From Fimenecus sp045611635 (GTDB lineage: Bacteria; Bacillota; Clostridia; Oscillospirales; Acutalibacteraceae): a stretch of DNA of 8,507 nt. The position numbers and the translations under genes were made by a program. The notes beneath the pieces were generated by a model, which did not search any database, was not told the origin of the DNA, and saw nothing but the letters and a program-made list of their open reading frames with translations. Of this stretch, positions 1 through 5,259 are shown one piece after another. Every line of letters starts with the position of its first letter. Positions within the stretch are counted from its first letter, which is position 1. Where the stretch lies: assembly GCA_045611635.1 (NCBI GenBank), contig JAZKXL010000053.1, positions 1-8,507 on the forward strand, written 5' to 3'.

Positions 1-9
1 ACCAACTCC

Positions 10-37
10 TTGGCTCACAGAACGACATGGCTACGAT
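10..37 (+). promoter_or_regulatory. weak candidate promoter for the lysine riboswitch operon
   Basis: TTGGCT (10-15) and TACGAT (32-37) are separated by 16 bases and would start transcription near 44, just ahead of the aptamer's first paired bases at 48. Both boxes are poor matches to the sigma-A consensus, and this stretch is richer in G+C than the rest of the window. The real promoter could lie elsewhere, or this sequence may not be native upstream DNA. The call rests mainly on position. Confidence 0.25.
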
Positions 38-47
38 CCGACTTTAC

Positions 48-216
48 ACGATTGAGGCGCAATAAAAATCAGTATCATTTTTGAAACTCCCAAGAGTTTT
101 TGATAAAATGTGAAAGGGTTTGTTGCCGAAGAAAAACAGGGCTTGGGATTTGTTTTTTCTGGTTGTATTATTAACAGTAATATGACTGTCATCATTAATT
201 GATGGAGTGCTTTCGT
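48..216 (+). promoter_or_regulatory. lysine riboswitch (L box) aptamer
   Basis: The conserved L-box elements occur in the right order: GAGGCGC (54-60), AGTA (71-74), GAAAGGG (112-118), GCCGAAG (125-131), CTGG (159-162), CTGTCA (186-191) and TGGAG (203-207). The expected helices can be drawn. P1 pairs 54-60 with 207-213, and ACG 48-50 with CGT 214-216. P2 pairs 76-81 with 105-110 and 84-88 with 95-99. P3 pairs 131-138 with 151-159. P5 pairs 190-194 with 200-204. The P2 loop CCCAA (89-93) is exactly complementary to TTGGG (143-147) in the P3 loop, matching the kissing-loop contact known for this class. It lies directly upstream of asd-dapA-dapB, so lysine feedback on that operon is the expected role. 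Ligand identity comes from class membership, not measurement. Confidence 0.93.
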
Positions 217-271
217 ATTATGACATAGGTCAATAATACTTTGTATTTTTATTCAGTAATGGTGTCATAAT
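217..271 (+). other. candidate antiterminator pairings of the lysine riboswitch
   Basis: ATTATGACA (217-225), immediately after the P1 3' strand, is perfectly complementary to TGTCATAAT (263-271) in the terminator loop region. The same upstream bases can instead fold locally, with 215-224 pairing to 229-239 around one bulged A. A third option pairs CAGTAAT (175-181), inside the aptamer P4 arm, with ATTACTG (273-279) in the 3' arm of the terminator. These are candidate alternative structures for lysine-dependent switching. Sequence alone does not show which one is used. Confidence 0.45.
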
Positions 272-286
272 CATTACTGATTTTTT
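253..286 (+). terminator. riboswitch-controlled intrinsic terminator before asd
   Basis: TCAGTAATG (253-261) pairs perfectly with CATTACTGA (272-280), and a run of six T follows (281-286). It sits between the lysine aptamer and the asd ribosome binding site, so it is the expected expression platform: termination when lysine is bound, read-through when lysine is scarce. The stem is AT-rich but complete. Confidence 0.88.
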
Positions 287-327
287 ATAACAAATGATAT
301 ATTATCATTATTTGGAGGTAATTTCAA

Positions 328-1407
328 GTGAAAAAGTATAATGTTGGTGTAATTGGTGCAACTGGTATGGTTGGCCAACGTTTTATAACCCTTTTAGACA
401 ATCATCCTTGGTTTGATGTAAAAGTGTTAGCAGCAAGCCCACGTTCAGCAGGAAAGAAATATTCTGATGCTGTAGGTAGCAAATGGTGCATGGATGTAAA
501 AATTCCTGAAGCAATGAAAGATATTGTTGTTATGGATGCTACAGCTGATATTGAAAAAATCGCATCACAGGTTGACTTTGTATTTTGCGCAGTTGATATG
601 AAGAAAGATGAAATCAAAGCATTGGAAGAAGCTTATGCAAAAGCAGAATGTCCTGTTATTTCAAACAACAGTGCTCATAGGCACACTCCCGATGTTCCAA
701 TGATTGTTCCTGAACTTAATGCAGAACACGCAAAAATCATTCCTGCTCAAAGAGAAAGACTTGGTACAAAACGTGGATTCATCGCAGTTAAGTCAAACTG
801 CTCACTTCAAAGTTATGTTCCTGCACTCTACCCTCTTTCAAAATTTGGCATTAAAGATGTTCTTGTTTGCACATATCAAGCAATTTCAGGTGCAGGTAAA
901 ACATTTGATACATGGCCTGAAATGATTGACAATGTTATTCCTTATATTGGCGGAGAAGAAGAAAAGAGTGAAAAAGAACCTCTTAAGATTTGGGGTAAAG
1001 TTGAAGGCAATGTAATTGTTGATGCTGAGTCTCCTAACTTTACAGCACAATGTATCCGAGTACCTGTTTCAAATGGCCATATGGGTGCTGTGTTTGTAAG
1101 ATTTGAGAATAAACCATCTAAAGAAGAAATATTAAATATATGGAAGGATTTTGCAGGTCGTGCACAAGAATTAAATCTTCCACACGCACCAAAGCAATTC
1201 CTTAACTATTTTGAAGAAGATAATATGCCACAAACAAAACTTCAACGTGACCTTGAAGGCGGTATGGCAATTTCTATTGGTCGTCTTCGTGAAGATACAC
1301 AGTATGACTACAAATTTGTTTGTCTTTCACACAACACACTTCGTGGTGCAGCAGGCGGTGCAGTTTTAATGGCAGAACTTCTTTGTGCAGAAGGTTATAT
1401 GGACTAA
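328..1407 (+). CDS. asd: aspartate-semialdehyde dehydrogenase
   Basis: This cytoplasmic enzyme reduces L-aspartyl-4-phosphate with NADPH to L-aspartate 4-semialdehyde, the branch point toward DAP/lysine and toward threonine/methionine. The 359-aa protein starts with a Rossmann nucleotide-binding motif, GATGMVG (residues 10-16). The catalytic cysteine is C158 in SNCSLQS, QAISGAG follows at 184-190, and RVPVSNGH (244-251) carries the substrate-binding Arg and the general-base His. Overall wording (HPWF near 26-29, AASPRSAGKKY, and the RGAAGGAVLMAELL end) is that of the archaeal/fungal-type Asd branch rather than the enterobacterial one. Length is normal. The start is GTG at 328, chosen because GGAGG (314-318) lies nine bases upstream and the Rossmann strand begins at once. 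It is first in the riboswitch-controlled operon, 23 bases ahead of dapA. Confidence 0.96.
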   Translation: MKKYNVGVIGATGMVGQRFITLLDNHPWFDVKVLAASPRSAGKKYSDAVGSKWCMDVKIPEAMKDIVVMDATADIEKIASQVDFVFCAVDMKKDEIKALEEAYAKAECPVISNNSAHRHTPDVPMIVPELNAEHAKIIPAQRERLGTKRGFIAVKSNCSLQSYVPALYPLSKFGIKDVLVCTYQAISGAGKTFDTWPEMIDNVIPYIGGEEEKSEKEPLKIWGKVEGNVIVDAESPNFTAQCIRVPVSNGHMGAVFVRFENKPSKEEILNIWKDFAGRAQELNLPHAPKQFLNYFEEDNMPQTKLQRDLEGGMAISIGRLREDTQYDYKFVCLSHNTLRGAAGGAVLMAELLCAEGYMD

Positions 1408-1430
1408 TTTCCAATTAAGGAGAATTTATT

Positions 1431-2321
1431 ATGAGTAACAATCCTATTTTTACAGGTTGCGGCGTTGCTATTGTAACACCTTTTAACGAAGACACAAGTG
1501 TCAACTATAAATCACTTGAAAATCTTCTTGAATTTCATATTGCTAACGGTACTGATTCTATTGTAATTTGCGGTACAACTGGTGAAAGCGCAACTCTTAC
1601 TCCAAAAGAACATTCAGACGTAATCAAATTCACTTGTGACGTAGTAAATCATAGAATCCCTGTTATTGCAGGTACAGGTAGTAACGAAACTGCATATGCT
1701 ATTGAGCTTTCAAATGATGCTGAAAAAGCCGGAGCTGATGCAATGCTTGTTGTTACACCATACTACAACAAATGTTCTCAAAGAGGGCTTGTAAAGCATT
1801 ATCAAGCAATTGCTGATAATTCATCTAAACCAATCATTATTTATAATGTACCAAGCAGAACAGGTGTTAATGTTCTCCCATCAACATATGCTGAACTTTG
1901 CGAACATAAAAACATCATTGCTACAAAAGAAGCAAGCGGTAATATTTCACAAATTGCTGAAACCATTGCACTTTGTGGTGATAAACTTGATGTGTATTCA
2001 GGTAATGATGACCAAATTGTTCCTTTAATGTCTCTTGGTGGTAAAGGTGTAATTTCAGTTCTTTCAAATATTTGTCCAAAACTTGCACATGATATTCCAA
2101 CTCTTTATCTTGAAGGTAAAGTTAAAGAAAGCGCTAAACTTCAACTTGATTACCTTGAGCTTATTAACGCAATGTTTATGGATGTTAATCCTATTCCAGT
2201 TAAAGTTGCAATGCAAATGATGGGCTTTGATGTTGGTCCACTTCGTATGCCACTTTGTGAAATGGATGATGCAAAAACTGCAAAACTCCAAGCTGTACTT
2301 AAAAAGTACAACTTAATCTAA
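1431..2321 (+). CDS. dapA: 4-hydroxy-tetrahydrodipicolinate synthase
   Basis: DapA condenses pyruvate with aspartate semialdehyde to 4-hydroxy-tetrahydrodipicolinate, the first committed step to DAP and lysine. The 296-aa protein is a full-length class I aldolase TIM barrel. The Schiff-base lysine is K166 in ATKEASG. The catalytic triad equivalents are T50, Y112 and Y138. GTTGESATL is at 48-56, and R143 in YNVPSRTG is the substrate-binding Arg. All align with E. coli DapA at a constant offset of five. At the lysine allosteric site the E. coli His53 and Glu84 equivalents are P58 and Y89, while N85, H61 and Y111 are kept, so lysine inhibition may be weak or absent (inference). AAGGAG (1417-1422) is eight bases before the ATG. 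Confidence 0.97.
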   Translation: MSNNPIFTGCGVAIVTPFNEDTSVNYKSLENLLEFHIANGTDSIVICGTTGESATLTPKEHSDVIKFTCDVVNHRIPVIAGTGSNETAYAIELSNDAEKAGADAMLVVTPYYNKCSQRGLVKHYQAIADNSSKPIIIYNVPSRTGVNVLPSTYAELCEHKNIIATKEASGNISQIAETIALCGDKLDVYSGNDDQIVPLMSLGGKGVISVLSNICPKLAHDIPTLYLEGKVKESAKLQLDYLELINAMFMDVNPIPVKVAMQMMGFDVGPLRMPLCEMDDAKTAKLQAVLKKYNLI

Positions 2322-2343
2322 TTATAGATTTGGATGTGAAAAA

Positions 2344-3096
2344 ATGACAAGGATTATTTTAAGTGGTGCTCTTGGTAAAATGGGAAGAGCAATAGCTACT
2401 TGCGTTGATAACCGTGATGATTGCGAAATCGTTGCTGGCGTTGATTTATCTACTACTGAATGTTCATTCCCTATTTTTAAATCATTTAACGATATTAACA
2501 TTGATGGAGATGTGATTATTGATTTTTCACATCCGTCAGTACTTGAAGATTTGCTTAACTTTGCTAAAGAAAAGAAAATTCCTGCGGTAATTGCTACAAC
2601 AGGACTTAACGAACAACAAATTGAATCTATTAAAGTTGCATCAAATAATGTTCCTCTTTTCTTTTCAGCAAATATGTCAATTGGAGTAAGTTTAGTTTCT
2701 GAACTTGCCAAAAAAGCAGCAAAAGTACTTCAGGGCAGTTTTGATATTGAAATTGTTGAAGCACACCATAATCAAAAAATTGATGCGCCCAGTGGCACTG
2801 CATTAATGCTTGCTGATTCCATTTCTGAAGCATTAGACGAAAAACCAATTTATGAATTTGACCGACATTCAAAAAGAATGAAACGCACAAAGAATGAAAT
2901 TGGTATTCACGCTGTTCGTGGTGGCACAATTGTTGGCGAGCACGAAATAATCTTTGCAGGCCCTGATGAGGTTATTAAGATTTCACACTCTGCATATTCA
3001 AAACAGTTATTTGCAAATGGTTCAGTTAATGCAGGATTATTCCTTGTCGGCAAAGAACCAGGGTTTTACTCAATGAAAGACCTTATTAACGAATAA
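2344..3096 (+). CDS. dapB: 4-hydroxy-tetrahydrodipicolinate reductase
   Basis: DapB reduces the DapA product with NAD(P)H to 2,3,4,5-tetrahydrodipicolinate in the cytoplasm. The 250-aa protein has the N-terminal dinucleotide-binding motif SGALGKMG (7-14), the ATTG segment (84-87), and the family signature EAHHNQKIDAPSGT (139-152). In that signature H141 and K145 are the catalytic pair (H159 and K163 in E. coli). VRGG (191-194) and GEHE (198-201) follow in the substrate domain. At 250 residues it is shorter than E. coli DapB (273) but normal for Bacillota. The ATG is preceded only by a weak Shine-Dalgarno (GGATG at 2332-2336) 22 bases after dapA, so expression probably depends partly on coupling. 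No in-frame alternative start lies close by. The stop is 12 bases before the next gene. Confidence 0.96.
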   Translation: MTRIILSGALGKMGRAIATCVDNRDDCEIVAGVDLSTTECSFPIFKSFNDINIDGDVIIDFSHPSVLEDLLNFAKEKKIPAVIATTGLNEQQIESIKVASNNVPLFFSANMSIGVSLVSELAKKAAKVLQGSFDIEIVEAHHNQKIDAPSGTALMLADSISEALDEKPIYEFDRHSKRMKRTKNEIGIHAVRGGTIVGEHEIIFAGPDEVIKISHSAYSKQLFANGSVNAGLFLVGKEPGFYSMKDLINE

Positions 3097-3108
3097 GGAG
3101 GATTTACC

Positions 3109-3561
3109 ATGAAAACTATTGATAATATTACAGTAATAGAAAATATTACACTTATTTCTATTAACGACTCACCTGCTGATTTTAAAGTTATTTCTCAAAT
3201 TTTTGAAATGCTTTCAAACGCAGGAATTGATGTTGATATGATTTCACAAAACCCACCACAAGGTAAAACATCAAATCTTTCATTCACAGTAAATGATGAA
3301 GATTTAGGCAAGGTTTTTGAAACTGCATCAGAACTTCGTGAGCTTTACCCTGAACTTAAACTTGCAATTAGTAGTGGCAACACAAAAATTTCAGTTTTTG
3401 GTGAAGGAATGAAAAATTGTCCAGGTGTTGCATCAAAAGTATTCTCAGCAATCGCAGCAACTGGCGTTGAGGTTAGAATGATTACAACATCTGAAGTTGA
3501 CATTTCAGTTCTAGTTTATAGTCACGATGGTGACGCAGTTTATTCAGCGCTTAACTCATAA
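3109..3561 (+). CDS. stand-alone tandem ACT-domain protein, like the aspartokinase regulatory C-terminus
   Basis: This 150-aa protein consists of two ACT domains, roughly residues 8-78 and 92-148, and nothing else. The wording matches the C-terminal regulatory half of lysine-sensitive aspartokinases: AGIDVDMISQNPPQGKTSNL (38-57), SFTV (58-61), KISVFGEGMKNCPGVASKVF (93-112), and GVEVRMITTSEVDISVLV near 119-136. The amino-acid kinase catalytic domain is absent; there is a strong AAGGAGG site (3095-3101) seven bases before the ATG and dapB's stop directly upstream, so this is a complete small gene rather than a fragment. B. subtilis aspartokinase II has a beta subunit equal to its own C-terminus, made from an internal start. 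By analogy this could be a trans-acting lysine or threonine sensor for an aspartokinase encoded elsewhere (inference). It could also have its own target. Confidence 0.85.
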   Translation: MKTIDNITVIENITLISINDSPADFKVISQIFEMLSNAGIDVDMISQNPPQGKTSNLSFTVNDEDLGKVFETASELRELYPELKLAISSGNTKISVFGEGMKNCPGVASKVFSAIAATGVEVRMITTSEVDISVLVYSHDGDAVYSALNS

Positions 3562-3581
3562 TTTAATATTTATTAAAGATT

Positions 3582-3620
3582 AAAGGCTTACTGAAAATAA
3601 TCAGTAGGCCTTTATTATTT
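3582..3620 (+). terminator. intrinsic terminator of the asd-dapA-dapB-ACT operon
   Basis: AAAGGCTTACTGA (3582-3594) pairs with TCAGTAGGCCTTT (3601-3613) over 13 base pairs with one G-U, closing a six-base AAATAA loop. TTTATTATTT follows. It lies 20 bases after the ACT gene stop. The reverse complement also ends in a T-rich stretch, so it might act in both directions. The remaining bases to 3671 are AT-rich with no gene or clear site. Confidence 0.9.
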
Positions 3621-3671
3621 ACTATAAAAATTAATATTAAAATAATATTTATTAATAATGACAAATATAAC

Positions 3672-3704
3672 AAAAAAATGACGAGAGAAACATCCCTCGT
3701 CATT
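3672..3704 (-). terminator. intrinsic terminator of tyrS
   Basis: Read on the minus strand, AATGACGAGGG (3704-3694) pairs with CTCTCGTCATT (3687-3677) around a six-base loop, and a run of T continues to 3672. It begins 22 bases after the tyrS stop. It faces the terminator of the convergent lysine operon, about 60 bases away. Confidence 0.92.
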
Positions 3705-3726
3705 AAAATACTTATATTATATTTAA

Positions 3727-4953
3727 TTACGCTAAGATTGCTTTGTAGAAGACTTTCTTACCTTTCTTAACGATTACATATCCTTTTTCAAAATCCGCCT
3801 TAGAAAGTGCTTTGAATGGCTCTGTAACTTTTTCATCATCAACAGATACACCACCTTGTTCAATAAGTCTTCTGCACTCACCTTTTGACTTTGCTATACC
3901 TGCTTTAATCATAATATCAGCAACAAGTACGCTATCATCGTTAAAATCGTCTGCAACAAGTTCTACCGTTGGCATATTCTCAGTATTACCTTTACCCGAG
4001 AAAAGTGCTCTAGCGCCTTCCTGAGCTTTTTGTGCCTCTTCTTCACCGTGAACAAGCTTAGTAAGCTCAAATGCAAGAATTTCTTTAGCAGTATTTAACT
4101 GACTGCCTTCCCATGAATCCATCTTTTCGATTTCTTCAATAGGCAAGAATGTAAGCATTCTAATGCATTTAAGAACATCAGCATCATCAACATTTCTCCA
4201 ATACTGATAAAAATCAAATGGAGATGTCTTTTCGGGATCAAGCCATACTGCACCTGACTGTGTTTTACCCATCTTCTTGCCTTCAGAATTAAGAAGAAGT
4301 GTAATTGTCATAGCATGAGCATCTTTACCAAGTTTTCTGCGGATAAGTTCAGTGCCACCAAGCATATTACTCCATTGGTCATCACCGCCGAATTGCATAT
4401 TACAACCATATTTTTGGAAGAGTTCATAGAAGTCATAACTTTGCATAATCATATAGTTGAATTCAAGGAATGAAAGTCCTTTTTCCATTCTTTGTTTATA
4501 ACATTCAGCTGAAAGCATACGGTTAACACTGAAACAAGCGCCAACTTCACGAAGCACATCAATATAATTAAGGTCTAAAAGCCATTCAGCATTATTAACC
4601 ATAAGCGCTTTACCTTCAGAGAAATCAATAAAACGACTCATTTGCTTTTTAAAGCAATCACAGTTATGTTGAATTGTTTCCTTAGTCATCATTTGACGCA
4701 TATCACTTCTACCTGATGGGACACCAATCATAGCAGTACCGCCACCAATAAGAGCGATTGGTTTGTTACCTGCCATTTGTAATCTCTTCATAAGGCAAAG
4801 TGCCATAAAGTGACCAACATGTAAACTATCAGCAGTTGGGTCAAATCCAATATAAAAAACAGCTTTACCTTCATTAACAAGATTTTTAATTTCTTCTTCG
4901 TTTGTTACTTGTGCAATAAGACCACGAGCAACGAGTTCTTCATAAACTTTCAT
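3727..4953 (-). CDS. tyrS: tyrosyl-tRNA synthetase
   Basis: TyrRS activates tyrosine with ATP and loads it onto tRNA-Tyr in the cytoplasm. The 408-aa protein is a full-length class I synthetase of the bacterial TyrS type. It has the HIGH-equivalent HVGH (45-48) after GFDPTADSL, and the KMSKS-equivalent KMGKT (227-231). Tyrosine-pocket residues Y34, Y167, Q171, D174 and Q193 match the Geobacillus stearothermophilus enzyme. GGDDQW is at 189-194, and a C-terminal S4 RNA-binding domain covers about 341-402 (AGIAKSKGECRRLIEQGGVS). AGGAGG ends seven bases before the ATG. It is monocistronic, between a T-box leader and its own terminator, so expression should respond to uncharged tRNA-Tyr. Confidence 0.98.
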   Translation of the reverse strand: MKVYEELVARGLIAQVTNEEEIKNLVNEGKAVFYIGFDPTADSLHVGHFMALCLMKRLQMAGNKPIALIGGGTAMIGVPSGRSDMRQMMTKETIQHNCDCFKKQMSRFIDFSEGKALMVNNAEWLLDLNYIDVLREVGACFSVNRMLSAECYKQRMEKGLSFLEFNYMIMQSYDFYELFQKYGCNMQFGGDDQWSNMLGGTELIRRKLGKDAHAMTITLLLNSEGKKMGKTQSGAVWLDPEKTSPFDFYQYWRNVDDADVLKCIRMLTFLPIEEIEKMDSWEGSQLNTAKEILAFELTKLVHGEEEAQKAQEGARALFSGKGNTENMPTVELVADDFNDDSVLVADIMIKAGIAKSKGECRRLIEQGGVSVDDEKVTEPFKALSKADFEKGYVIVKKGKKVFYKAILA

Positions 4954-4964
4954 AATATCCTCCT

Positions 4965-4999
4965 AAAAATATAAAAGTCCCCTGCAAAATGCAGAGGAC
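4965..4999 (-). terminator. T-box-controlled terminator ahead of tyrS
   Basis: On the minus strand GTCCTCTGCA (4999-4990) pairs with TGCAGGGGAC (4986-4977) over ten base pairs with one G-U and a three-base TTT loop. TTTTATATTTTT follows. Its 5' strand contains the CCTC that can pair with the T-box GAGG, so terminator and antiterminator are mutually exclusive. The tyrS ribosome binding site follows directly. Confidence 0.93.
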
Positions 5000-5225
5000 G
5001 AAAAGATTTCGTGTTACCACCTCAGTTTACCCTTATTTCACAATAAAGGCCTCAACGAGTAACTATTATTACTCTATACTATAACGGGTACAACCGACAC
5101 TCTCTACTACTATTTCAAAAGTGCAACTCCACGATGTATTTCATAAGTTTTGCGTATGTCTTTACACCAAACAGACACTCTCTGCAACTACAAAGGTCTT
5201 ATTACTTCTTCGCTTCAAAGTCATT
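4965..5225 (-). promoter_or_regulatory. tyrosine T-box leader of tyrS
   Basis: Read on the minus strand, the 14-base T-box core TGAGGTGGTAACAC (5024-5011) is followed by GAAATC and a terminator, the standard T-box layout. Stem I shows an AGTA motif (about 5207-5204), AGAG ahead of the apical stem, a GTGTCT/AGACATAC apical helix (about 5177-5152) and a TTGGTG loop. In the specifier loop, GAAATACA holds UAC at 5138-5136, a tyrosine codon. The UGGU in the antiterminator bulge (5019-5016) would pair with the ACCA end of a tRNA with A73, as expected for tRNA-Tyr. The alternative antiterminator pairs GAGG (5023-5020) with CCTC (4997-4994) and ACG (5012-5010) with CGT (5000-4998). Class assignment is by pattern; the full Stem I/II fold was not computed. 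Confidence 0.95.
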
Positions 5226-5231
5226 GAAATT

Positions 5232-5259
5232 ATTATACACAAATAAAATAAATTGTCAA
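5232..5259 (-). promoter_or_regulatory. sigma-A-type promoter of tyrS
   Basis: On the minus strand TTGACA (5259-5254) and TATAAT (5237-5232) are both perfect consensus hexamers, 16 bases apart. Transcription would start near 5225, just upstream of T-box Stem I. The -35 box overlaps the recN stop codon (TGA, 5258-5256), so tyrS has its own promoter at the very end of the preceding gene cluster. Confidence 0.88.

Noticed and set aside
3..65. Possible C-terminal end of a gene running in from the left edge (frame ending TAA at 63-65)
   Set aside because: Only 20 residues are visible, they match no family I know, and the frame runs into the 5' strand of the lysine aptamer. Too little to call a gene.
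215..239. Hairpin 215-224/229-239 as a second terminator
   Set aside because: It contains one bulge and is not followed by a T-run; it is more likely part of the riboswitch's alternative folding.
2322..2711. A 129-codon open frame on the minus strand within dapB
   Set aside because: It lies antisense to dapB, with no ribosome binding site context and no recognisable motif, while dapB itself has full catalytic signatures.
3109..3561. Reading the tandem-ACT gene as a truncated aspartokinase pseudogene
   Set aside because: It has its own strong ribosome binding site and ATG, an intact frame with two complete ACT domains, and dapB rather than kinase remnants directly upstream.
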